Positions 36,926 to 48,644 of a stretch of DNA of 64,000 bases are shown piece by piece. The DNA comes from Serinus canaria (Eukaryota > Chordata > Aves > Passeriformes > Fringillidae). The notes under the pieces are model-generated. The model saw only the letters and a list, made by a program, of their open reading frames with translations, made no database searches and was not told where the DNA came from. The stretch's first letter is position 1. The number at the start of each line of letters is the position of its first letter. Where the stretch lies: contig NC_066314.1 in the NCBI RefSeq assembly GCF_022539315.1, forward strand, positions 57,831,543 to 57,895,542, written 5' to 3'. A program made the translations under genes and the position numbers.

Positions 36926-39329
36926 CCCCCAAACAACTAAATCACTCTATATTCAATTCTTTCTCATGGTCTCTGGGAGACACCATGTTTGCTAGAATGT
37001 TGTACTTAAATCTGAATATTTATTAAATCACATGATAGGTCTCCCAAGGGCAGGGCAATAATGCATTGCCACACCACATGGCTGGCAGCCACACCAGTCA
37101 AAAACAAGAACTAAATGTGCTGCATGTACACACAACTGTCTGTACCAGTTTATTTGAAATAGGCTTGCAAAGTTGGAGGCAAAGCTTAGCACTGATGCAA
37201 ATGTGATTTTCAGCATGCAAAAAAAGTTTTTTACCTTGAGCTGTGAATACAAGTGTACCAAGCCAACGAGAGCATTTTACTTAGAGTAAATTTAGGGTTT
37301 CTTTATGGTGAAGAAAGCCTGCTAGCAGAAACTGCTTATCATCTAGGAAGAAGATAGGGGTTTTGGGCATGGCTCCGTGAAACTAAGTATTTCTGAAAGA
37401 GGGATGGCAGATGGGAGGCAAACCCTTGGGAAAAGATTGAAATCAGCATTTTGATTAAACTACATTTAAACAAAGCCACAGAGACTAAATTAGGTGTAAA
37501 CATTATATCCAGAAAGGATCCCAGACAACAGATCTGCTTAAACATTTTTTCCCTGCATAGAGGAATTCCTCTTTAAGTTCATTAAAGTATGGGTGGATAA
37601 AAGAAGAGTTTTCTTCTTAGCTCCATCTCTAAATTCACTGTAATTGCATTGCTGACATTTGTGCCATGCAAACAAATTCTCATTTACATTTGCTTTCATC
37701 TTTACTTCTGTTAAATGTGATTTCAAGAGAGCTAGAAAGCAATCAGGCTTGGGTGTAGTAAGCATTAAAACTCTCTGTGCTGGCTGGTATGATGCCATTC
37801 CCAGGTTCTCAGGAAGAAAAGCTGTGCTCTTCTGGAAATCAGAGGGGTCAGGGCTGGTCCCAGCCACTCATGGTGTCTGCACAACAGCAAAGTCCTTCCC
37901 CAGCAGCAGGACACTGGTGAGGACTGCCAGCACCCTGCAGCCTCAGAGTGATTTTGTGACAGTGCCCCCCTTCCCCACAAGGTTTAGAAAGAAACTCATC
38001 CACATCAACACCCTCTACGAAGTTGTTAGGCATCTCTCATTCCCTTCCCTTCTTTCCCAAATTTCATGACAGCTGTTAATGGAACCAAGTACAATCACTC
38101 TCTGTCACAGGTGGTTATGGTTAGAGTCTCATTTGCTGGTGCTTCTAGAGCAATTCCTGATCTGCTAATTAAATTGTCCTCTCAGAAATTCATGAAAACA
38201 GAGAAGCAGTTTTACAGTAATAAAATCAACAGCTGAGAAAGAAAACTGCTAAGGAAATCTGAGATTTTGAAGCCCAGGGTAATAATGAAGACCTTTACAG
38301 GCAAAACACTGAAGAGGTGCCTGTGGAAAGAGTTCTTTTCTTTCTCCATAGTCTGATGCATCACTTCAAGCTTAAGACTGTTTTGACTTTACAGATCACG
38401 TGCATGATGTAAGACTGTCATAGCCCTGATTTTTCAATTTCAGCTAAACTCAGAGTCTCCTGGATTTGCTTTCAGGACAAAAGCAGTGCTAAAACACTCC
38501 AGAAGATGAAATTCCTTCTCCTTCAACCCTGCCATCTAGCCTTGCTTAGCAAGTTGTGCTTTTCACTGAGCTTTTCTTTCACCAGTGGTTTTCAAACCAT
38601 ACATCCAAAAGCAGGTTAGGTGGATGTTGGATAGCATCTGTTTAGAGCATCCAGCATCCTAGGCTCACTCCCATTACCAGTATTTAATAGCTGCAAAATC
38701 TCATTCAAAACTGAGCATTCTTCAGTACAGTAGCAAGCCATGTTTTACATAGATTCAGCTGGAAAACCCTTGAAGAATAACTCCTGAGTCTTCTAAAAGC
38801 CTATCCAAAGCATAGGAAACCAAATCAGTGAATGAGAAAAACTCTACCATGCCCTAACATGGGCAATACACAACCATGCTTTGCAACAAGTCAGTCTGAA
38901 GATATGGCCTTGAGCCTTGAAGCTGAGGAAGAAGTTTCTACATTGAAGTGTAACAGCATAAACATTTGTTTTCTACTCCAAGGGTGCAAGAGTACCATCT
39001 GATGGTGTGATCCCATCTGAATTGTCAGCTCATCTGAATTTAGCTGCCTAAAAGCAAAACTTGAATTTAGTGTCTAAGTCCAAGTCTCTCCCCTGGTGTC
39101 TGCACACAGACAAAAAACATTTTGGGGGGTGATTCAATCCATCTATTTGGAACATCTAGAAATGATACCTTAATTTTTGGTAGCTAGAGGTGGGTCTGGA
39201 CCGATGGTGAATCTTCATCAGGTTTACTCAGGGCAACTTTTGAAGCCTATGCAGGATGGTACACAACTGCCAGTCCCCAGTGGCACTGACAGGTTTTAGT
39301 CACCCTGACCATCTTTTTGTCTTCTCTGG

Positions 39330-39950
39330 CACATATGGCCATTGTGATTTAGCTGTGAGCCCTTAAGATAGAGATCAATAACCAAGCACCAAGCTGCATT
39401 AGCAAGACTTGACCCAGCAACTTGTATAATTTTATCCTCCTTCTCTTCTATTTGGCACTCATTAGACCACAAGTGGAGTACCTTGTCCAGTTTTGGAATC
39501 TCCAGTAGAAGACAGATATTGTCAAACTGGAATGAGACCAGAAGAAGACCAGTAACATGGGACCACTGGAGTGCTGGCTCACACAAGTGTAAGGAGTGAG
39601 ACACTGGGCTTGTTCAGCCATAAGAGGAGGAAAACAGGGGTCTCAGGGGAGATCTTATGGCTGTCTTCAACAAATTGATGGTAGCTTTCAGAGCAGGCAG
39701 AGAAACCTGCTTGGACATACACAGCAAAAGCACAAGAGGCAAAAGAGTGCTACAGGCAATAGACAGACACAAGTTGTAACAAGAGAAATTCCAGTTGGAT
39801 CTTAACAAACACTTTCCCCCATCAGATGTGGTCACCTGTTGGCAAAGCTACTGAGAGAAGCTGCAAAGTCAATGTCTTTGAGCTTAGGGCTCAACAGGAC
39901 AAGACCATGACAAGCTGACCCAGCTCATCATGCCATTGGCAGGAGGTAGA
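39330..39950 (+). mobile_element. CR1 LINE, C-terminal ORF2 and 3' UTR segment
   Basis: The plus strand carries about 600 bases of CR1. The LINE C-terminal motif reads ALIRPQVEYLVQFWNLQ at 39455-39505 and is followed at once by a stop. Further recognisable CR1 text includes 'gggcttgttcagccataagagg', 'ggggagatcttatggctgtc' and 'acaagaggcaaaagagtg'. Frameshifts and stops break the frame, so it is inactive. The terminal octamers are not seen; recognisable similarity fades near 39950. It is older than the short tails at 32.9 and 20.3 kb and younger than the 2.8-5.7 kb copy, judged by eye. Confidence 0.85.
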
Positions 39951-41842
39951 GCTGGATGGAAGCAGAAGGCTCCTTCCACAAATCTCTGTGCAACTCAGGG
40001 CTCACTCAGCTTCCACTAAGTCCAATTCAGACCTCTACCAACCTCAGTGTGGCTTTCCTATCCATTCTATTTCACTACCACTGGAAAATGAGGATAAAAT
40101 CCATGACTGAAATGGAAAACAAGTTTGATGCATGTATTATAAAAATATTCAGAAAGGATGAAACATGTTACTTAAAAATTTCCCAACACAATTATTTTTT
40201 GTTAGTCCAATTCTAGATGTGTTGAAACCCCTGACCTTTCTCATCCCTATTAGTATATGCATTTGTGGAAGTAAAATTATTAATTTTTAAGATTGAGTGC
40301 CCAGATTCTCTGACACATGCAAATAATAAATGAAAATTGAAGTGCTCAAACTTTTGTTGTTTTTAAGGGCTTTTACAGCTCACCAGTCTAGAAAATGAAC
40401 AAAACTCAAAGGAGCAAAAAACAACTGGTCACCTATAATGACAAGTCTGAAAGAAGGTGGAGAACTTAAAGGCAGCTTTCCTCTCTACAGCAGTTCCCAG
40501 CAAAGGCAGTCAGGAGAGGGGAGGAAATCTGATAGAATCTATTTTGCATTCAAATAAGGCATACAGCAGAATTACTGAACGAGTGGGGAGAGGGAAGTGA
40601 AAAGGCTGGACAGTGTTCAAGGCAGTAATGGTTGTGAATGCTAATGCCCTTTCTGCAGTTCCCAACTCAACCAATTTAATGTGATGACAAACAGAACTAA
40701 AGCACAACCCTGCATCACACTCCTACCATAACATTATGACACTGCACACTACAATTTAAAGATAATTAAATTCATCATCAGATTTTGCCCTTGCATCTGG
40801 CTGTAAAGTATGCCAAGAAGATAAGGAAATTCTGCACCAAAGCAGAATTAGAGATTCTCAGTAGTTTCCCTTTAAGGGTGTGGCAAAATTTTCCTTCTAC
40901 ACAAGTACATGGTTTTGAATATATATTTTAGAATACATGGCTTTCTTTGTGTCCTTTATTGCAGTACTCCTTTCATTAACTGAAGAAGAATATTTATATA
41001 TTCTGTGTGGCAGTTGCTGAGGTTATGGAATATGCTCCATATAGAATCTGAATCCCACCATTACAAAGGGCAAAGATTTATGTTACAAAGGTTTTTGTCC
41101 TGATTTTCCTTGCTTTGCAGAAAACCAGCACTTACTACTCTCTAGTGGGATAAATACTTCTTTGTTCGGAGCACGGGGCTGTCCTATGGCACCTGAGCAA
41201 CATTCAGGGCTTGTTTAAATTCCATCGACTTAGGACAGTGCAATCAGTTCCTGAAATTTGCAGAGCTTAAATGAGGCTCAAAGCTCTCTGAGTTTTGTCA
41301 GAAATATTCCTTCCTAAGCAAGTTTGATTAAAAACCGGCTGTTTCACAGAAGATTCTATGAAGAGCTCAGTTAAAGAGACTCCTTTGTATGTCCACGGAT
41401 AAGATGCTTGCTTCCTAGGACTACATGAATGGGAGAATGCACACAGTTTCCAAATCAGGACCAAGACTCAGATAAGGCTGTTTAACTTCCAGTTTGCTAG
41501 AACATATCAGCTTGTTTTCTTCTTTTATGCATAATTTTCCAGCTCAGATGGACTGATGTTTTTGATGTATTTTCTTGGGAATAAAAAGCCCCCAAAAGCT
41601 ACCTTGGAACTAGCTTCTAATGTTAATTTTGTTATCACCATCCAAAACATTTTGAAGATGAATTATCAATTATCACTCTCAATTATCAATTATCACTTTC
41701 ACTGGCATTGAAGACAGGTAATATATCTTGGGTGGCTAAAACAGGCTGAAATTTCTGCTGTCCTCTCTTTGCTTTTATGGCCTAGCCATGCCAGAGTGAA
41801 AACTAATTGCAGATTTTTCTAAATCTGCAGTGGCTATGCTTT
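39951..41842. other. Gene-free stretch
   Basis: No gene recognised. A 20-bp tandem duplication lies at 41661-41700. Confidence 0.55.
41661..41700. repeat. 20-bp tandem duplication
   Basis: Two adjacent copies of AATTATCAATTATCACT(C/T)TC differ at one base. Each copy itself contains two AATTATC units, so the array grew in two steps. Confidence 0.9.
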
Positions 41843-41847
41843 CAAAC
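41843..41847. repeat. Target-site duplication, left copy (CAAAC)
   Basis: Identical to 42095-42099 and abutting the LTR start. Confidence 0.85.
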
Positions 41848-42094
41848 TGTCCTGCTGGGATAGAGTAGCCCTGATTTCCTGGAGGTGCCTGAACATCCAC
41901 CTGCTCATGGGAAGTGGTGAATGAACAAATTCCCTGTTTTACTTTGCTTGTGTGCATGGCTTTTGCTATATCTATTAAACTCTCTTTATTTTGGGCCATT
42001 GTTTTGCTCACTCTTCTGATTCTCATCCCACAATGGGGGAAGTGAGCAAGTGGATGTGTGGGGCTCAGCTACTGGCTGGAGTTAAATCCCAGCA
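41848..42094 (+). mobile_element. Compact solo LTR (ERV-L-like) with intact target duplication
   Basis: The 247-bp LTR begins TGTCCTGCTGGGATAGAGT and ends GTTAAATCCCAGCA. It is flanked on both sides by CAAAC (41843-41847 and 42095-42099), an exact 5-bp target-site duplication. An ATTAAA polyadenylation signal lies near 41974. The 3' part ('cccacaatgggggaagtgagcaag', 'ggctcagctactggctgg') resembles, from memory, the end of the avian ERV-L LTR family. That family is longer in my recollection, so this is either a short subfamily or a copy with an internal U3 deletion. No internal retroviral sequence remains. The 83-codon minus-strand frame over it is spurious. Confidence 0.87.
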
Positions 42095-42099
42095 CAAAC
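42095..42099. repeat. Target-site duplication, right copy (CAAAC)
   Basis: Identical to 41843-41847 and following the LTR end directly. Confidence 0.85.
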
Positions 42100-42819
42100 A
42101 CGGAGTACCCATAGTGTCTGAAAGCTCTGCAAATATCACCTTTTCCATTCACACAGCTGAAAGAACATGAGTAATGCTGCAACACGAGGGTATCAATGTA
42201 GTAAATCCCACTTCCAGACTGTATTGGAGGATGCAGAGGGCAAGTCTATTTCAAAGCAAAACAGATTTCACCCACTGACACTATTGTACTTACAAGGACT
42301 AAGATGCAAAGGCCCAAGTTTGGCATTTGAGCACCAGGCTCACATGTCTTCAAGGTATCTGGCCATGATTACTTGTAGTGTAGGAGGACAAAGTGTACAG
42401 TTATCAAATCCTCACCACCTCTTCAGGGCTCTTTGCAAGTTATTTTTGGATATATGGCTACTTCAGGAATAGCAATTGTGATTCTCCCTCTCTTCTCTGT
42501 GTCTCACTTTGGCCAATCAATATTATTTCCTCACTGTTCCTTCTCCTTAAAGGGGTGCCTTATCTCCAGCTTTTTTATCTTCTCATTATATCTCTTCATG
42601 GCTGCAGACTGGCCTTGTTTTTTGGCTGACCCTTGTTTTCTTAATTGGGGTGTCCCTAACAAAACCTCATGGCTGGATGGGACCTTGACCTGCTAATTGA
42701 GGTGCTCTCAGCACACCTCTTATGAATCCTTCACTTTTTTTGTTTCTGGATAACCCTGAAATAGAGATTTTTGGAGTTCTCTTGAGTTAGCAATATGAAT
42801 TAAGCATTTAGATTTTAGC
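42100..42819. other. Spacer between two LTRs
   Basis: No gene recognised. The part after about 42600 may belong to the U3 of the next LTR, whose start I could not fix. Confidence 0.45.
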
Positions 42820-43400
42820 TTGTATAATTATGTGTTGAATTTTAACCTTTTACTTTAGAAACCTCTGCTATGGTACAAAGGGCATAGGAAAATGCAAATT
42901 TCTGAAGCTTCTTGCATAAAGAACAATACTGGGAGAAGACCAAGGGATGCAAGAAACCCAGATAAAGGGGCTCCTTTTTCTGCAAGCTCATCAAGACTAA
43001 CAGACTTACTCAGATAAACACCAAGGGACCAAAGCGCACACACAAAGGAGAAAAGTTCAAAAGTTCCATCGTGAAGATGACCACCATCTTCACCCTCAGA
43101 GACCACCAAGAGACCCCCATGAGACCACCACTGTGAAAAACGCATGCCCAGAAGGGCATGGATCTAATTACCATGTGAAGTGAGGACAGGTGGGGCCAGG
43201 GGTTGAATATGCACAGAAAGATCGGGCAATAATTCACATGGAACACCTTTGTGAATAAAGACGTGGGTCAGACCAGGGCTCTGGGCACAAGTTTTCAGGA
43301 GAGCTATCTCACTTGTGCCAGGTGCTGACAATACATACCACTTGATAACTACATCTGGTTGTGGAGTCCATTTATTCCACTAATCGCTTCAACCCCACAC
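42820..43400 (+). mobile_element. ERV LTR, plus orientation
   Basis: A polyadenylation signal AATAAA at 43254-43259 is followed by a structured stretch in which GGCACAAGT (43284-43292) pairs perfectly with ACTTGTGCC (43311-43319). Next come 'gtgctgacaatacataccacttgataactacatctgg' and a U5 ending near 43399. The text matches, from memory, a passerine ERV LTR. Candidate ends are TGTG at 42831 and CACA at 43399, with TTGAA/TTCAA inside them. The start may lie further left, and no target duplication supports these limits. The 96-codon minus-strand frame (42855-43145) lies within U3 and shows no known domain. Confidence 0.62.
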
Positions 43401-43423
43401 TCAGACATCCCCATGCAGGCTAC

Positions 43424-43439
43424 CGTGGCCCTTGGGCCA
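43424..43439. repeat. Perfect short palindrome
   Basis: GTGGCCCTTGGGCCAC: a 7-bp stem with two central bases, 25 bases after the LTR end. Confidence 0.8.
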
Positions 43440-44524
43440 CCAACAGACCCTGTCACCTTTTCCCTTAGGCAATCCCTGGCACAAGGCACCTGTAGTCTTG
43501 GATTAGACTGAGTGGAAACAGCTAAATTGTGAGAAGCTGTGAGAAGCCTCACTATGGGCTTTCATCCCATGCCTTGGTCCTTGCCTAAGGTAAGGCTGTG
43601 CCTGTGCTGTGCAAAGTCCCTTGCCCAGCCCAGAGCTCTGCCTGCCCAGGCATCCCTCGCCTCACCCTTGGCATCTGCTCCTGCCCAGACACCCTGTTAA
43701 GCCTTTTCACCATGGCCATGAGGTGCTGGCCCTCACCCTCCCAAGGTCATTAATATTTGCTACAGGTCCCCATACCCTGGTCATGTTAATTAAAAATACA
43801 TAAATATTATCATGGTAACAAAATGAATGCAGCTGTTCTGACACCACCTTTTGTTCTCAACTCTGCTCATAGCACCCAGCAATTAGTGTTACTTCTTGTC
43901 TGACTTTGCTTTCCACATTCAGCACTCAAAGTTAGTTTGATTGAAAGTTTTTAAATTCATTTTCATATACACAAATAAATTATTTTTGTTTCAAATAAAT
44001 TTAATCTAGTCTAGCCTCAAGCACTGGAAAATAGATTCCAACCTTATTCTATACCAAATTCCTAAATTATTTTGATTAATATAATGGATTATGTTTAAAA
44101 ATATTTTCAGCAATAAAATCACATTTTTATTATTAAAACATGTTCCCACTTCTGTAAGAACTTCAGCATTATCTCACCAATATAACTTAAGGGCTTGTAG
44201 GAAGGCTGCTCAAAGTAGGCAACTCCAACTGAATGCTCTTTTTAATAACAAATAAAGCTTTACATGTTGTTTTTCACTGAACATTTTAAACCTCAAAAAA
44301 ATTTTGTTGTCATACTGAATCTCACTAAATCTCCTATACCCACTTTTCAACCATTAGGGTTCCATAAAGCTGTGGAAATTTTAGGCAGTTTTCATCACAA
44401 AGCTTGAGGAAAACCCTTCAGTGATTAATTTCTTACTACAGATTGCTTTCATTGTTATTACTGTTCATTTTACAAGGATAAACTTTGTATGTTGAATTTA
44501 ATGCCATGGATTTAGTCTCTTTGA

Positions 44525-44525
<1 letters not shown>

Positions 44526-44556
<31 letters not shown>
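44526..44556. repeat. A31 homopolymer
   Basis: An uninterrupted run of 31 A followed by GTTTTATTTT. It is the longest homopolymer in the window. No LINE, SINE or processed gene body was recognised to its left. Confidence 0.92.
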
Positions 44557-44560
<4 letters not shown>

Positions 44561-47500
44561 TATTTTAATCTTGTTTTGGAGATGGTTTCTCCATGATCTG
44601 GGACTAGAATTTGATTGTAACTTCACATAGGAAATGACTCTTTGCCATACAGAAGGCTTTTAAGCTGTGGCATTCCTGTCACTTCCAACATAAAATACAT
44701 TCAAATCTCTGGCAACTATTAACTTGGTGGTTGACATGCTTCTCCTTGCACTGATTTATCATCACAATTTAGGACCATGTGAAATGCACAGCCTCTTAGT
44801 AAATTTCTAGATTAGGATGCATGAAATTTGACAAAAACAAACACACAAACACCACCCACACCCTGCAAAAAACGAACCACAAAAGGTTGAAAGACATACT
44901 ATACTTTACCTGCCATAAGATTCTTTAGGGTTGAATGATCAGACAGAGCTCATTTCCTCTTCTCTTTTCCCATATTTTCCTCTTTTCTTAAAATAACAGC
45001 TAAGGACTCCAAGGTGGTAAAAAAACTATTTTTTACCAGCTAAATACTAAATACTAGAAGCTAAATACTAGAAAAGAGACAACATGCTAATTTAAACGTA
45101 TAAGGATACTTACAAAATATAACATGAACCTTGCACGTAATTCTCATATCAAACTTACTATTCTCCTCAGATAGAGAAGTCATCTCTAAATAAAATCAAA
45201 TGAAATTGTGTATTCTGCAGCCACTATTAACCATCTCATACTACTCACACTACATACTAGGTGCACAAACCCAAGCTCTATCCTGTAAGTTTGATTTCAC
45301 TGTCACAGTTTCTATTAAAAAAGTGATTAAATGGATTTGAAATCATTGACATTCCTCTGAATACTGAGGAACTGATGAAAGAAAGAACAGTTGATATGAA
45401 CACTCATATGAACTTGAAAGAACACTCAGGTATGTTTGATTAAAATTGACATACACAAGTATGTACAAATGCTTATTCATCCAGCTTGGTTCTAAGATCA
45501 AACATATTCACATCTCGGGTGAAACTCAATCATCTCAATGGCTGGCTCAGAACCATCACAAAATTAAGCAAAGACAGATTTTCACAGGTACTTTATATGC
45601 TCCCTAAAAGAGCATATGATTATGAGTACACAGGTACTCTAATTTTAAATATGCACATATATATCACCATTGTCTAAACAGGATTTGTACATTACTTTTT
45701 CCTTCCTACCTCACATGTTTCTGGAAGCAGTTTACCTGGAGATAATTTCTCTTGAACTGCAGTAATTTATATTAAATATTTGTTCTGTGTCCACCAATGA
45801 TCCAGAGGGTTCAGATATGCCATATTATTGTTGTAAGCTCTTTAGTAAATCTTTTTTTCTAAGCAATAATTCTGCTTTATCCATTAGCTCATTCACATTG
45901 ATTATAAGTTGATTTTCTTTCTTCTCAATTTGACAAGCCTGTGTGCTTTTTTCTTCTGTTCATTTACTCTATTTTTATGAGCTTATGCTGCTTTTCTTTT
46001 CATTTTGGGTGCTCTTCAGTGGTTTTATTTAAGGTGATGATCTCAAAGGCATTATATATATTTTAAAGCTAATTAAATACAGGACTGAGCCCTTTGCTCC
46101 TAAGTTATTTAAAAATTTCGTTACATGTGAACAATTTTCCTGATTCTTAACCTGAATTGTTTCAGTTATTAAATAAACAACTGTATGTTTCTGAAGTGTT
46201 GTCTCCCTTTGTGGACAAATCCTAAAGAACCAGTTTTCAATTATTCATTAAAACATGTTTCTTTTAGAAAAATATGAAAAATCTGAGTATATGTATTTAT
46301 CTTCTGTTGTGGCTTTCTCATGGATTTATTCACATTGTTATGTTATATACAAAATGTCCTTTATATTGCATGTCATTCAAATATCTTCACCTGGTTCTGA
46401 TTTTTTTCATGATGTTTACATAATATTTTCTTAATTTTCTTTCTTTTTTTCCTTAGATTGTCTTTTACCAATGAAAACTACATTTATGTGGGGTTTTAAG
46501 CCTTTCTACAATAAGATGCAATTTCTCATCTATTTATACAAATGGATTAATAACTCAAACAGCCATCAACTCAAATTAAATGAGTGGCAAGTAAAACATC
46601 CACAAATCGCTTTTATTCTGTTTGGGCTCCTCATTCAGAGGCAATGAAGAAGACCAAAAGCAGACACAAGAAATGATTATCTGTACATCACAGCACAAAA
46701 CTGATTTGCTTTTCAATTGAAAATCTTTTAGACAGAAGGCAGGTTAATCAAGTGAGATATCTTTAAAATTTTTTTCTGGTTTTACCTTATCTTTGCTAAT
46801 ACATTTCCCCACAAAAAGCCATGCCAATTCCACAAGATACAAATCTAGACAATACACTACAAAATAAAATTAAGCACAAGGGAGGTAATAGAGACTGTGA
46901 CCTGAAGGGTTCACTTCAAGAAAACAAAAATTTCGCTTCTCTTCATTGCTCTGCATTCCTCTGTGCTAAATAATTAAGAACTACCAAGAGATTGTTTGTA
47001 CTTCTTCCTATTTCTGCTCCAGGAAAAGAGGAGAGAAGAAAAACCCATGCTGTTGAAAAGAAGCCAGGCTTCTTTCAACAAAATACTTCAGAACATGCTT
47101 AAGGTTAAGTCCACACGTGACTCACCTTCACTACACACAAGAATCATTGGATAAAACACTGTGATCTGCTACACACTCTCCCCTGCACTTCAGTATCTGT
47201 GAAGATTTCCCTTGATCCTTGTCAGCAGCATCCATAATTCTTACACGTGAGCATCGTTGACCTACTTTCCAAGATCTTCAGACATCACTATTGGTTATTT
47301 TTAGCACTCTACTGACTCATTTGATGTCTCAGTGCATAGAGGGCTACCTACTGAGAAGATTTGCCTCACTCCATAATCTTACCAGCACATTGTCACCAGC
47401 TTGAGACCACAGATGTGGAAAGTGTCCTGCAAGTCTGGACTGAGCGAGAAATTTCTCATATGACCTATGACAAACCACAGTGATGACCCTCTGGAAATTT

Positions 47501-48620
47501 GGGGTCAAGTTGCCAGCAGTCATGGCTAATCTCTGCATGCTCACAGAGCAGCTTACAGACATGTGGAAATAAATTTTAGTTTTTGTTTTCTTTCTTCATT
47601 GGCAGCTTCCCTTCATGACATTTATTTAATTTTTTTTTAGCAGAAATTAAGACATCGGATTCTTGAGACTGCCAAGACAAGTCTGTGCAGGAGGCCTTCT
47701 GCTGACTTCTTCCAAAGGAGATACTTCCAGCATGATCCACAGTGGAAAATAAGAGCAGCAGTGCAGTTACTCCACAGGACAGAAAGATAATAGCAATTAA
47801 TGCAGCACAACAAACCTTAGAAATGGCCATTTAGGGGGTAAAAAGCAAGAATTGCATTAGTCTGCAGTCACATAGGAAATGCAAGGCACTAACAGCTGCA
47901 TGACTTGCTTAAGACAGCAAACACTGCCTGGGACTAGGAACTTCCAGCCTTAGGGGCAGCATGACTTGAAGGCCCAGCCCAAGGAGGTTCTCCCTGGCTG
48001 AGAACACCACACATGGACAATAGCACAATAAGAGATTTGTCTAAGGAGACCAAATATATATAACCATGGCCCTGGCATCTGCTGGGCACCTCACCCTGTT
48101 GTCAGGCTCCTTCATGCACTGGGCTGCAGCTCCACTTAGCACAGAGATAATATGAGAAAATTAATTCACTGGTTAGTTCCACCCTGAATGTGCTTGTGTC
48201 TCTTCTCAATAAAAGGGAAAAACAGGTCAACCCCCACCCACACTAGTACCTCCACCTCCACAGGATCAGAGCTGTTTTTCTGGTCAGTGCCAAAGACATC
48301 TGCCCCACCAGAATTAGAGGAAGAATGTCAGTCTGTCAGCATTGGGAGGAGGGCTGTCTTACCCACTCTGCAACTTCCTGCATGGAGATAATGCTGTACT
48401 ACTCATTACAGAAAGGCAATTATACCTTCCATCAGTAGAAGTCATTGCAGAAGCTACTGGGTTTTGGTAGCCAGAGGTTCTTAAGTCCAGGATTATGGCA
48501 ATCAATATAATAATTGTTTCTGCTTTATTACCTAAGGGAAGTCTGCATTTCTACTGCAGGATGGATACAGACTTGTAGATACTCATCTTTCAAACTTGGA
48601 AATGTTAAAGGTGTCTGCAG

Positions 48621-48644
48621 TTTGGCAACCCATTTGGCAACCCA
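48621..48644. repeat. 12-bp perfect tandem duplication
   Basis: TTTGGCAACCCA occurs twice in direct succession without mismatch. Confidence 0.9.

Larger units (their letters stand above)
33016..39329. other. Gene-free stretch
   Basis: No exon or RNA gene recognised. It contains T runs at 33226-33238 and 34187-34202, an A-rich/AC tract at 36851-36925 and a TA-rich patch near 35520-35545. Open frames such as 37659-38069 (136 codons) lack any known motif. Confidence 0.55.

Noticed and set aside
47930..48400. Possible LTR (TATATATAACC near 48055 and CAATAAAAGG near 48206)
   Set aside because: The two signals alone are common by chance; no ends, duplication or familiar text.
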